From Oscillospiraceae bacterium (GTDB taxonomy: Bacteria > Bacillota > Clostridia > Oscillospirales > Ruminococcaceae), in NCBI GenBank assembly GCA_030539275.1, contig JAUNSK010000005.1:62001-126000 (forward strand): a DNA stretch of 64,000 nt, written 5' to 3'. The position numbers and the translations under genes are program-made. Position 1 is the stretch's first letter. Each line of letters starts with the position of its first letter. This document shows positions 46,089 through 53,972 of this stretch, piece after piece. The notes under the pieces are model-generated. The model saw nothing but the letters and a program-made list of their open reading frames with translations, ran no database searches and was not told where the DNA came from.

Positions 46089-46570
46089 TTTTCTGCACCT
46101 GCCTCAGCTATAAATGCATCGAGCTCATGTGCGTCATCAGCAAAGTCTGCTTTATCTGCGATGATCTTTGATGCAACCGCAACTGCAAGACAGGCTATCT
46201 CCTGTTTTGAGTTTCTGAGAGCTTTTTCATGTTCAAGGGAAATAACGCGGTTAGCTTCTTCGATCATTTTGTCAGTTTCATGCCTTGTCTGCTCAACTGA
46301 CTTATCATGAAGCTCGGCGGCACGTTCTTTAGCCGATGCAATGATAGAAGCAGCTTCTTTATCTGCATTTTTAAGATTTTCTTCGTACTGTTCTTTTATT
46401 TCTTCTGCCTGTTTCTTCGCATTGTCTGCTTCGGCGAAAGATGCTTCTACCATACTGCGGCGTTGTTCCATAATGTTCAGAACTTTTTTGAAAAGAAATT
46501 TTTTTAGAAAGAAAAACAGTATCAGAAGATTTACGACTGTCCATATAATATTCCAGTCAAGTTTCAGCAT
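46085..46570 (-). CDS. atpF: Fo ATP synthase subunit b
   Basis: 161 residues: single N-terminal transmembrane helix (IIWTVVNLLILFFFLKKFLF) and a long Ala/Glu/Lys-rich coiled coil, the peripheral stalk. Normal length. Confidence 0.95.
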   Translation of the reverse strand: MLKLDWNIIWTVVNLLILFFFLKKFLFKKVLNIMEQRRSMVEASFAEADNAKKQAEEIKEQYEENLKNADKEAASIIASAKERAAELHDKSVEQTRHETDKMIEEANRVISLEHEKALRNSKQEIACLAVAVASKIIADKADFADDAHELDAFIAEAGAEK

Positions 46571-46589
46571 TTACATCATCTCCGTACAG

Positions 46590-46814
46590 TTATTTCAGTA
46601 CAAGTATTATTAATATACCAATTACAAGACCGTATACAGCAGTGGCTTCTGCAAGAGCACATCCAAGTAGAAGTGCTTTATTGATATCACCTTTTGCTTC
46701 AGGTTTTTTTGCAATGGATTCTACTGCTTTTGATGTGGCGATTCCTATTCCGATGCCTGCACCTATACCAGTCATTACTGCTACGCCGGCACCTATTGCT
46801 ATTGCTGTTCCCAT
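46590..46814 (-). CDS. atpE: Fo ATP synthase subunit c, second copy
   Basis: 74 residues from ATG 46814 (GGAGG ahead). Two-helix c-ring hairpin: GIGAGIGIGIATSKAVESIA, polar loop KKPEAKGD, and AEATAVYGLVIGILIILVLK with the ion-binding Glu in the second helix. Helix 1 lacks the Gln and helix 2 the Ser/Thr after Glu that bind Na+ in Ilyobacter-type rings, so H+ coupling is predicted. Differs from the other copy only at three or four residues (for example KKPE versus RQPG). Confidence 0.93.
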   Translation of the reverse strand: MGTAIAIGAGVAVMTGIGAGIGIGIATSKAVESIAKKPEAKGDINKALLLGCALAEATAVYGLVIGILIILVLK

Positions 46815-46833
46815 AAAAAAGCCTCCAGAATAA

Positions 46834-47058
46834 TTATTTGAGTACAAGAATGATCAGTATACCGATAACCAGACCATATACTGCAGTAGCTTCTGCAAGG
46901 GCACATCCGAGAAGAAGCGCTTTGTTGATATCACCCTTTGCACCAGGTTGTCTTGCTATTGATTCGACTGCCTTTGAGGTTGCAATTCCTATACCGATAC
47001 CTGCACCAATACCTGTCAGTACAGCTACACCGGCGCCTATTGCTATTGCTGTTGCCAT
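46834..47058 (-). CDS. atpE: Fo ATP synthase subunit c, first copy
   Basis: 74 residues from ATG 47058 (AGGAG 9 nt ahead). Same two-helix hairpin as its neighbour, with loop RQPGAKGD and Glu in AEATAVYGLVIG. It lies directly upstream of the second c gene (19-nt gap). The two proteins are almost identical but the DNA differs at many synonymous positions, so the duplication is not recent. Confidence 0.93.
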   Translation of the reverse strand: MATAIAIGAGVAVLTGIGAGIGIGIATSKAVESIARQPGAKGDINKALLLGCALAEATAVYGLVIGILIILVLK

Positions 47059-47113
47059 AACAAACATCTCCTGAAAATAAATTTTTTATTTATATAAAAC
47101 AGATAAACTCTGT

Positions 47114-47800
47114 TTATTCCTCTATTGCTTCCTGTAAAAACAGGGAAGTAAGAAAAACAAATACATATGCCTGAATAAATCCGTCAAAAAAATCAAAGTA
47201 AAGACTGAGCGGGATAGGGACAACTGCCGGAGCCACGATTTTGATCAGTTCCATTACGACGAAAGCGCCAAGTACATTTCCGAAAAGTCGCATGCATAAT
47301 GACAGTGGTTTGATAACAAGTTCCATTACATTAAGCGGGGCAATAAAAGGAGCAGGTTCTGCAAATGATCGTATCCATCGCTTTACGCCCTTGCTGCGTA
47401 TAGATGCCACCTGAATGAGTACAATACTCATTATTGCCAGGGCAGCTGTAACATTCAGGTCTTTTGTCGGGGGAGTAAGACCGAAAACGCCGATTATATT
47501 CGATATTCCTATGTATATAAGCACTGTTCCCAGATACGGAATGTATTCCCTGCCGTTTTCTCCGACTATATCACCGAGAAAGTTATAAAGCCATTCTACT
47601 GCACCTTCAATGATAGTCTGGGGCTTTGTCGGTACAATTTTCAGGTTTCTGACAAATATCAGTGTTGCAGCCATTATGACCGCCATAATGATCCATGTTA
47701 CAACAACTGAGACAGGAACAGGTATGCCGCCGGCAACAGGAATAGTAAAGGCTGTTTTGCATTCGAGTTCGTCAAGCAGTTCTTGTGTTAAGTTTTCCAT
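47114..47800 (-). CDS. atpB: Fo ATP synthase subunit a
   Basis: 228 residues, about six helices. VVTWIIMAVIMAATLIFVRN at the N-terminus, the essential Arg in KPLSLCMRLFGNVLGAFVVM, and ALAIMSIVLIQVASI. First gene of the operon; no atpI/atpZ precedes it. Sits in the membrane with the c ring and passes protons. Confidence 0.95.
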   Translation of the reverse strand: MENLTQELLDELECKTAFTIPVAGGIPVPVSVVVTWIIMAVIMAATLIFVRNLKIVPTKPQTIIEGAVEWLYNFLGDIVGENGREYIPYLGTVLIYIGISNIIGVFGLTPPTKDLNVTAALAIMSIVLIQVASIRSKGVKRWIRSFAEPAPFIAPLNVMELVIKPLSLCMRLFGNVLGAFVVMELIKIVAPAVVPIPLSLYFDFFDGFIQAYVFVFLTSLFLQEAIEE

Positions 47801-47833
47801 GAATTACATCTGCCTTTCGTCTGTACAATGAAA

Positions 47834-47872
47834 AAAGAGAGAGTGCGACAGTAAAACTGCGCAATCTCCCTT
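47834..47872 (-). promoter_or_regulatory. Terminator-like hairpin in the atp operon leader
   Basis: On the minus strand AAGGGAGATTGCG pairs with CGCACTCTCTCTT (one mismatch, one G-U) and is followed by TTTT; it lies between the promoter at 47885-47914 and atpB, ~10 nt behind the transcription start. Fits an intrinsic terminator/attenuator for the operon. Confidence 0.6.
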
Positions 47873-47884
47873 GATTATGTCCAT

Positions 47885-47914
47885 ATTATACTCCTGAAAA
47901 ATTATTAATGTCAA
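47885..47914 (-). promoter_or_regulatory. Promoter of the ATP synthase operon
   Basis: Minus strand TTGACA (47914-47909), 18-nt spacer, TATAAT (47890-47885). Upstream, 47915-48110 is AT-rich and empty. Confidence 0.8.
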
Positions 47915-48114
47915 TAGCTTTCGTAAAAAATAGCACTTAATATAAATGTTGGTTTAAAAAATAACACTAAATAGGACATAATTGCAACATGTTTTCTTAT
48001 GATGTGTCATAAAATGCGTAAATATGTATTTTATTTCTATATTTTCTATTGCTAATATATAAAAATTTATATAAGTTTTTAAACAATTTTACTGTAGAAT
48101 ATTATTGAAAGTAA

Positions 48115-48161
48115 AAATATAAACAGGCAGACGAAGAAATCATCTGCCTGTTTATATTTAT
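48115..48161 (-). terminator. Terminator between the Cys-rich peptide gene and the atp region
   Basis: AAATATAAACAGGCAGA pairs with TCTGCCTGTTTATATTT (17 bp, perfect) with A/T runs on both sides. Confidence 0.85.
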
Positions 48162-48209
48162 ATATTTACTAAGAGGTAAAAGAAATGTTAAGATTATAGA
48201 AATTTCGGC

Positions 48210-48401
48210 TTACTCATGTCTGGCACGGGTAGTATCAGACCTGCTGGCGCAACAGCCGGACTGACAGCTGCAACAACCGCCGCACCCGGAACACCCTTTA
48301 TGTCTTTTCCTTCTGATTGTGCAGATCACAGCTATAATTAAAGCTGCTGCTAATATACACCATACTGCAGCACTGCCTGCATGATCAAGTAAAAAGCTCA
48401 C
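48210..48401 (-). CDS. FeoB-associated-type Cys-rich membrane peptide
   Basis: 63 residues, GTG start (an overlapping ATG runs straight into a stop), SD AAGGAGG. One membrane helix (ILAAALIIAVICTI) followed by a Cys-rich tail KGCSGCGGCCSCQSGCC, the pattern of the FeoB-associated Cys-rich proteins (known family, probable iron handling). No feoA or feoB lies nearby. A DtxR-like palindrome covers the transcription start, consistent with iron-controlled expression. Confidence 0.8.
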   Translation of the reverse strand: MSFLLDHAGSAAVWCILAAALIIAVICTIRRKRHKGCSGCGGCCSCQSGCCASRSDTTRARHE

Positions 48402-48425
48402 ATAGAAGCCTCCTTGCCATAATAC

Positions 48426-48443
48426 GGTTAGTTTAAACTAACC
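48426..48443. promoter_or_regulatory. DtxR/IdeR-like iron operator
   Basis: GGTTAGTTTAAACTAACC is a perfect 18-bp palindrome, close in form to the known IdeR/DtxR box (TTAGGTTAGSCTAACCTAA). It lies just downstream of the -10 of the Cys-rich peptide gene. Confidence 0.7.
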
Positions 48444-48452
48444 TATATATTT

Positions 48453-48481
48453 AGATTATCATGAAAAATAATCTTTGTCAA
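48453..48481 (-). promoter_or_regulatory. Promoter of the Cys-rich peptide gene
   Basis: Minus strand TTGACA (48481-48476), 17-nt spacer, TAATCT (48458-48453), directly ahead of the palindrome. Confidence 0.7.
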
Positions 48482-48549
48482 TAGGCAATTAAAATTAATA
48501 TAATTATTTTTCTGGTAAAGCAGATAAATGGTAAACAGGTATGACATTA

Positions 48550-48579
48550 TTGACAATGACTCTACATAAATGGTATACT
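48550..48579 (+). promoter_or_regulatory. Promoter of ilvBH
   Basis: TTGACA (48550-48555), 18-nt spacer, TATACT (48574-48579). The long frame that starts at 48570 begins inside this promoter, so ilvB starts later. Confidence 0.75.
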
Positions 48580-48635
48580 GTTTATATTTAAATAGCCTTT
48601 GTATTCTCAGCTACAGCAGAGACTATTGTGAAAGG

Positions 48636-48667
48636 ATACCTTTGGCGGACGGCCGGAGGTATTTTTC
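48636..48667 (+). promoter_or_regulatory. Attenuator-like hairpin in the ilvB leader
   Basis: ATACCTTTGG pairs with CCGGAGGTAT across a CGGACGG loop, followed by TTTTT, between promoter and ilvB. Fits an intrinsic terminator. No T-box signature (TGGNACC) is visible in the ~110-nt leader. Confidence 0.6.
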
Positions 48668-48698
48668 GTACAATATATATTTGAAACGGGTGGACAAG

Positions 48699-50375
48699 AT
48701 GAAATCTACAGGGGCAGGAATAATAATCGAAACATTAATAGAACATGGCTGTGATACGGTATTCGGATATCCGGGCGGACAGGTTCTGAGTATTTATGAT
48801 GAACTCTATAAAAACAAGGACAGAATAGAACATATACTCTGTGCGAATGAACAGGGAGCAGCACATGCGGCTGACGGATATGCAAGGGCAAGCGGAAAAA
48901 CAGGAGTAGTTATTGCAACATCCGGTCCGGGCGCAACAAACCTTGTTACAGGAATTGCAACTGCTTATCTGGACTCTGTCCCGCTTGTTGCCATAACAGG
49001 AAATGTCCCCTGTGACCTTATAGGCAAAGACAGCTTTCAGGAGGTCGATATTGCAGGAATAACTATTCCGATAACCAAGCATAATTATATAGTTAAGGAT
49101 GTTGCGCGTCTCGCAGACACAATACGTGAAGCATTCAAAATTGCACAGTCGGGACGAAAGGGTCCTGTTCTTGTTGATGTTCCGAAGGATGTTCAGCAGG
49201 CTGAATGTGAATACAATATGGCAGATCCTCTTGAACTCATGAAACAGCCCACAGCGTCAGATGATGAGATCAATCTGGCTGCACAGCTGATAAGCGAAGC
49301 GCAAAGACCATATATATACTGCGGCGGCGGAATAATAAGTTCAGGTGCATCTGATGCCCTGATAAGATTTGCCGATCTGATCGATGCCCCTGTAGCTACT
49401 AGTCTTATGGGAATAGGCGCTGTTCCGGCATCGTACAGTAATCTTATCGGGCTTCAGGGGATGCACGGAAATTATGTTACTGCTATGGCCCAGAACGAAG
49501 CGGATCTGATTATTGCCTGCGGGGCAAGATTCAGTGACAGGGCAATCGGCAGTAAATTCAGATATAGTGAAAATACTAAAATTATTCATATAGATATTGA
49601 TGCGGCTGAGATTGAGAAAAATGTTCCGGTTTATCTTGGAATAGAGGCGGATATCAAGGATACACTGATACGTCTTTGTGAGAAAGTACAGGCTCATAAA
49701 AATACCGCATGGCTCAAACGCATCGGGGTACTGCGTGAACATGCAGGAATGCTCAGCAAAAGTACTGATGAAGCAAGGTTTTCTCCGTCAGGCATAATCA
49801 GGTGTGTAAATAAAACAGCTGATGACGATACTATTATTGCAACAGATGTAGGTCAGCACCAGATGTGGACAGCACAGTACTACAGATTTGAAAAAATAAG
49901 AACGTTCGTCACAAGCGGCGGACTCGGAACTATGGGCTTCGGGATGGGAGCCGCAATAGGTGCTTCAACAGCATCTCACCGCCGTGCAGTTCTGTTTACA
50001 GGTGACGGCAGTTTCGGGATGAATCTCAATGAACTGGCAACTGCAGTTACATACAGAATTCCTCTTACTGTTATTATACTTAATAACGGTGTGCTGGGTA
50101 TGGTACGGCAGTGGCAGACAATTTTTTATGATAAACGTTATTCATGTACTGCGTTAAACAGAAAAACAGATTTTGTTAAAGTAGCAGAGGCTTTCGGTGC
50201 AGTTGGTTATCATGCACACAATATGGCTGAGTTTAAAAAAGCTTTCAATGATTCCTACAACAGCTCGCAGGTTTGTGTTATCGATTGTAAAATAAGCAGT
50301 GACGAGGTGGTATTGCCGATGCTTCCGCCGGATGGATCGGTAGATAATATTATAGTCAGCCGGGGTGAAATATAA
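48699..50375 (+). CDS. ilvB: Acetolactate synthase large subunit
   Basis: 558 residues from ATG 48699 (SD GGGTGGA). TPP enzyme with N-terminal pyrimidine domain (HGCDTVFGYPGGQVLSIYDEL, E of HILCANEQGAAHAADGYARA), central FAD-binding domain and C-terminal TPP domain (GDGSFGMNLNELATAVTYRI ending in ILNN). Condenses pyruvate, or pyruvate with 2-ketobutyrate, the first step of valine/isoleucine synthesis. Stop and ilvH start overlap (TAATG). Confidence 0.96.
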   Translation: MKSTGAGIIIETLIEHGCDTVFGYPGGQVLSIYDELYKNKDRIEHILCANEQGAAHAADGYARASGKTGVVIATSGPGATNLVTGIATAYLDSVPLVAITGNVPCDLIGKDSFQEVDIAGITIPITKHNYIVKDVARLADTIREAFKIAQSGRKGPVLVDVPKDVQQAECEYNMADPLELMKQPTASDDEINLAAQLISEAQRPYIYCGGGIISSGASDALIRFADLIDAPVATSLMGIGAVPASYSNLIGLQGMHGNYVTAMAQNEADLIIACGARFSDRAIGSKFRYSENTKIIHIDIDAAEIEKNVPVYLGIEADIKDTLIRLCEKVQAHKNTAWLKRIGVLREHAGMLSKSTDEARFSPSGIIRCVNKTADDDTIIATDVGQHQMWTAQYYRFEKIRTFVTSGGLGTMGFGMGAAIGASTASHRRAVLFTGDGSFGMNLNELATAVTYRIPLTVIILNNGVLGMVRQWQTIFYDKRYSCTALNRKTDFVKVAEAFGAVGYHAHNMAEFKKAFNDSYNSSQVCVIDCKISSDEVVLPMLPPDGSVDNIIVSRGEI

Positions 50376-50887
50376 TGAGCAGATTTGTGATAGCAGCACT
50401 TGTAGCAAACCAGTCAGGTGTACTGACAAGAGTATCAGGTATGTTTACAAGACGTGGATTCAATATTGACAGTCTGACAGTGGGAGAAACGGAAAACCCT
50501 GAATTCTCGAGAATCACTATTCTGATGAATGGTGAGGAGCATGAAAAGGACCAGATAATTAAGCAGCTTAAAAAGCTTTATGATGTAAAGGAAGTAAGTG
50601 TTCTTGACAAAGAAAAGAGCGTATACAGGGAATTGCTGCTTATCAAGGTGAAAAATGAGGCCGGGACCCGTCAGGATATTCTTGCCGCAGTTGATATATT
50701 CAGGTCAAAGATAGTTGATTATTCGCCTTCTACGCTTTGCATAGAACTGACAGGGGAAAGTTCTAAAATAGAGGCCTTTATAGAACTTGTCAAACCTTTT
50801 GGAATACTTGAGATCTGTCGTACAGGTATCGTTGCGCTGGAGCGCGGATGCAATTATCTCATCAAGGATAAATACAGAAACAAATAA
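50375..50887 (+). CDS. ilvH: Acetolactate synthase small (regulatory) subunit
   Basis: 170 residues: ACT domain at the N-terminus (ALVANQSGVLTRVSGMFTRR, GFNIDSLTVGETE), which binds valine for feedback inhibition of IlvB, plus the C-terminal IlvN domain. Overlaps ilvB by 1 nt, so the two are coupled. Confidence 0.95.
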   Translation: MSRFVIAALVANQSGVLTRVSGMFTRRGFNIDSLTVGETENPEFSRITILMNGEEHEKDQIIKQLKKLYDVKEVSVLDKEKSVYRELLLIKVKNEAGTRQDILAAVDIFRSKIVDYSPSTLCIELTGESSKIEAFIELVKPFGILEICRTGIVALERGCNYLIKDKYRNK

Positions 50888-50925
50888 TAATGCGGACTAA
50901 ACTTATACAAAAACGGAGGATCAAT

Positions 50926-51279
50926 ATGGAGAACGAGTATGTATGTGAACAAAATGAAACACATCAGAATGCTGCTATGCAGATAATATCTAAAATGCCG
51001 GAGGATAATCTGATGTCAGGACTTGCTGAGCTGTTCAAGATATTCGGGGATTTTACCAGACTTAAAATATTATTTGTGCTTATGGAAAGTGATATGTGTG
51101 TATGTCATATTGCACAGGTTCTGAATATGCAGCAGTCGGCAATATCCCATCAGCTCAGAATTCTGAAACAGGCGAGACTGGTAAAGTACAGGAAGGAAGG
51201 AAAGACAGTAATATATTCACTTGCTGACTCTCATATTAAAAATGTATTTTCACAGGCTCTTGAACACGTCAGCGAATAA
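50926..51279 (+). CDS. ArsR/SmtB-family metal-sensing regulator
   Basis: 117 residues from ATG 50926 (ACGGAGG). Winged HTH (HIAQVLNMQQSAISHQLRIL). The helix-3 motif MCVCH and the C-terminal helix-5 pattern D-x-H-x10-H-x2-E (DSHIKNVFSQALEHVSE) match the CadC-type and CzrA/SmtB-type metal sites, and a Cys and His lie near the N-terminus. Predicted to repress its target until Zn, Cd or a similar metal binds. It sits 38 bp behind ilvH with no transporter beside it, so its target is unknown. Confidence 0.85.
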   Translation: MENEYVCEQNETHQNAAMQIISKMPEDNLMSGLAELFKIFGDFTRLKILFVLMESDMCVCHIAQVLNMQQSAISHQLRILKQARLVKYRKEGKTVIYSLADSHIKNVFSQALEHVSE

Positions 51280-51348
51280 TTGCGATTTTATAAAAATTTA
51301 CTTGTTAATATGCACTAGCTTTTTGCAAAAATTTTGTAATTTTAATTA

Positions 51349-51378
51349 TTGACCAAGTTATAGGAAATTTGATATACT
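51349..51378 (+). promoter_or_regulatory. Promoter of the solute-binding lipoprotein gene
   Basis: TTGACC (51349-51354), 18-nt spacer, TATACT (51373-51378). Confidence 0.6.
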
Positions 51379-51466
51379 TATTATATAAAATAATTCATAA
51401 CGCAGACATCAACTTTTATGATATGATAGATTTTTGTACGGGAATGTGACGAAAGGAATGATTGAA

Positions 51467-52840
51467 ATGTATAAAAGTAAAAAAATAATTGCTGCGTTTA
51501 CATCAGTTTTATTAGCTGCATGTATCTGTTCATGCAACAGTTCTTCAGACAGCAGTTCTACAAAGGATGTCAGTCCTCAGACCAGACAGGAGCTGGCATC
51601 ACTTGCAGCCAAGGATGAAAGACTTACGGGCGAACTTGAAAACAAGACTATAAAGTGGATGGCTAACTGGAATCTGAATACTGACAGCAATATTGAGAGG
51701 GTTGTATTTCAGGAAAGATACGGCGGAAACATTGAAGAAACAATTGTCGACTGGGATTCAAGATATGAAAAGCTTGCAGCAGCGATCAATTCAGATGAGG
51801 GAATTGACTTCTTCTCGGCAGGAGATTTTGATGCATTCCCTAAAGGTGCTATAAAGTCAATGTTTATACCTGTTGATGACTATATCGATTATGACAGTGA
51901 GCTCTGGAAGGATGTAAAGGCTGCTAATGATAAGTTTACATGGAACGGCGAGCACTATGTTATCTGTGTAAATGTAAACGGCGGAAACACCGCAGTGATA
52001 TATAATAAAAAGACAATAGAGGAATATGGACTCGATGATCCTGCTGATCTGTATGAGCAGGGAAAATGGGACTGGGATTCCTTCAAGAGACTTCTGTCAG
52101 AGTTTGTTGATACAGACAACGGACTTTACGGAATAGATGGTTACTGGACAGAAGCTGCACTGTCACTGACTACAGGAGTTCCGTATATCGGACTTAAAGA
52201 CGGAAAGCTTGTTAATAATCTCAGAGATAAGAATCTTGAAAGAGTACAGAACTACATGACAGACCTTTATAATGCAGGTTATGTTATGGACAAGGAACAG
52301 TTCCAATGGAAGGATATGCCTTCATTTGTGGGAGAGGGTAAGGAACTTTTTTATCCCTGTGGTTTATGGGCTCTGTATAAATCAAGCGATCAGTGGAAAA
52401 AGACATTCGGTGAAGAAGCATTTTTTGTACCGATGCCGAAGGATCCCCAGGCAGATACATACTATATCCCGTCAAATATCGACGGATACCTGATGGTGAG
52501 CGGCGGTCACAATCCCGATGGTGTTGTAAAATATGCAAACTGTAAAAGGGCAACGCTTCTTAATAAAGATCTGAATAAAGTCGGCGAACAAATGTGCATT
52601 GATTCATATGGATGGACACAGGAGATGCTGGATATGAGGGCAAATCTTGATAAGCTTGCCGCTGATAACCCTGTTTTTGATTTCTATATGGGCGTAAGTT
52701 CAGATGTGGCAGATACTCTTGACAGCGGTGAAACCGGAATCAGAGCATCACTTCAGCATGGTACATCATGGGCAGAAACTGTAAGTGCATGTTATAATGT
52801 AATAGATGCACTTGTTGAAGATGCCAATAATTCGAAATAA
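51467..52840 (+). CDS. Orphan extracellular solute-binding lipoprotein
   Basis: 457 residues from ATG 51467 (AAAGGA 9 nt ahead). Lipoprotein signal (MYKSKKIIAAFTSVLLAA then Cys) and a type 1 extracellular solute-binding fold (SBP_bac_1-like): IKWMANWNLNTDSNIERVVF, INSDEGIDFFSAGDFDAFPK, AVIYNKKTIEEYGLDDPADL, GKELFYPCGLWALYKSSDQW. Most relatives bind oligosaccharides for ABC import. No permease or ATPase gene is next to it; an AraC regulator lies downstream. Confidence 0.88.
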   Translation: MYKSKKIIAAFTSVLLAACICSCNSSSDSSSTKDVSPQTRQELASLAAKDERLTGELENKTIKWMANWNLNTDSNIERVVFQERYGGNIEETIVDWDSRYEKLAAAINSDEGIDFFSAGDFDAFPKGAIKSMFIPVDDYIDYDSELWKDVKAANDKFTWNGEHYVICVNVNGGNTAVIYNKKTIEEYGLDDPADLYEQGKWDWDSFKRLLSEFVDTDNGLYGIDGYWTEAALSLTTGVPYIGLKDGKLVNNLRDKNLERVQNYMTDLYNAGYVMDKEQFQWKDMPSFVGEGKELFYPCGLWALYKSSDQWKKTFGEEAFFVPMPKDPQADTYYIPSNIDGYLMVSGGHNPDGVVKYANCKRATLLNKDLNKVGEQMCIDSYGWTQEMLDMRANLDKLAADNPVFDFYMGVSSDVADTLDSGETGIRASLQHGTSWAETVSACYNVIDALVEDANNSK

Positions 52841-52861
52841 TAACTATCTTCGTGTAAATAA

Positions 52862-52905
52862 AAGCTGTGTCAGACAAAGAAATATCATGTCTGGCACAGT
52901 TTTGT
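52862..52905 (+). terminator. Terminator of the solute-binding protein gene
   Basis: AAGCTGTGTCAGACA pairs with TGTCTGGCACAGTTTT, followed by T-run. Confidence 0.85.
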
Positions 52906-52988
52906 TTTAACTATGATATTTTTAAACATAATGCAGCAGCAGAATGCATGTTTGCACAATATGTTACCTATATATATAAAGCAGGATA

Positions 52989-53017
52989 TTGAACAATCTG
53001 GTACCGGATGCTAAAAT
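52989..53017 (+). promoter_or_regulatory. Promoter of the AraC regulator
   Basis: TTGAAC (52989-52994), 17-nt spacer, TAAAAT (53012-53017). Confidence 0.6.
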
Positions 53018-53077
53018 ATATCTGTAACGTGCAGACAAGACATTCTGGGCTAAGTCTTCAAAAAGGAGCTGTATCAT

Positions 53078-53866
53078 ATGCTTATCGGCTCGATAGGTTA
53101 TAATCATTCACATGATTCTGATTTTGTAATGAATTGTCCGCAGGGACCAGGATGTTATCTGTTCCTGCTTATCAAGACTCCGGCTATTTTTGTGACTGGT
53201 TCAAAAAAATATAAAGTCAGAGAAAATTCATTCATCATTATTTCTCCCGCGATGCCGTGCAGATATTATGCAAGCGAAGAGAAGTATACGGATGACTGGT
53301 TCTATTTTCATATAACAGACAAAGAAAAAGATGATTTTACAAAAAACGGAATTATATTTGATGAACCGCTTTACTTAGGGAATATCGAAGAACTTTCCAG
53401 GCTGATACACATAATGTCATATGAGCATTATCTTGCTGATGTTTTTCACAGTGAAATCGAACATAAGTATGCGGATATCCTGATAATGAAAATCGGGCGC
53501 ATTATTCAGACACAGGAATTTACGGCACTCAGGACATTTACTGAGAAAAACTCAAGACTTACATACCTGAGAACAAGGATATACAGTACGCCGGAATGTT
53601 TTGCGAGCATAGACAGCATGATGGATCTCACAGGTATGAGCCGAAGTGCTCTTCAGCATGCATATAAAAAAACATTTGGTGTCAGCATTATCACCGATGT
53701 AATAAATTCAAGAATCAGCAGTGCAAAGAAATTTTTAGTTTCAACTGATTTATCAGTCTGCGAAATAGCTGAAAAGTGCGGATATGGATGTGAGTACAGC
53801 TTTTTAAGGCAGTTTAAGAAAATGTGCGGATGCACGCCTACACAGTACAGAAAAAGTAAAAACTAG
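53078..53866 (+). CDS. AraC-family transcriptional regulator
   Basis: 262 residues. N-terminal cupin-like sensing domain (residues ~20-110, with YKVRENSFIIISPAMPCRYY) and a C-terminal double HTH (~165-260): SIDSMMDLTGMSRSALQHAY, and SVCEIAEKCGYGCEYSFLRQ ending FKKMCGCTPTQYRKS. SD AAAGGAG. Because of its place next to an orphan sugar-binding lipoprotein, control of carbohydrate uptake genes is likely (inference). Confidence 0.9.
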   Translation: MLIGSIGYNHSHDSDFVMNCPQGPGCYLFLLIKTPAIFVTGSKKYKVRENSFIIISPAMPCRYYASEEKYTDDWFYFHITDKEKDDFTKNGIIFDEPLYLGNIEELSRLIHIMSYEHYLADVFHSEIEHKYADILIMKIGRIIQTQEFTALRTFTEKNSRLTYLRTRIYSTPECFASIDSMMDLTGMSRSALQHAYKKTFGVSIITDVINSRISSAKKFLVSTDLSVCEIAEKCGYGCEYSFLRQFKKMCGCTPTQYRKSKN

Positions 53867-53932
53867 CAAGGTGTTCTTATATGTAAACACATCTCATTAT
53901 CATGCCTTCCATATATATTATAAATATCCAAA

Positions 53933-53969
53933 GAGCTGCTGTATACAGAAAAACCGTATACAGCAGCTC
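53933..53969. terminator. Shared terminator of the AraC and radical SAM genes
   Basis: GAGCTGCTGTATAC and GTATACAGCAGCTC form a perfect 14-bp stem between the convergent genes. Confidence 0.8.
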
Positions 53970-53972
53970 AAA

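Noticed and set aside
46590-47058. Sodium-coupled ATP synthase
   Set aside because: Helix 1 has Ile where Na+ rings have Gln, and Ala follows the Glu in place of Ser/Thr; H+ coupling is more likely.
48570-48698. An N-terminal extension of IlvB
   Set aside because: It begins inside the -10 box and would contain the attenuator hairpin; the family starts at MKSTGAGIIIETL.
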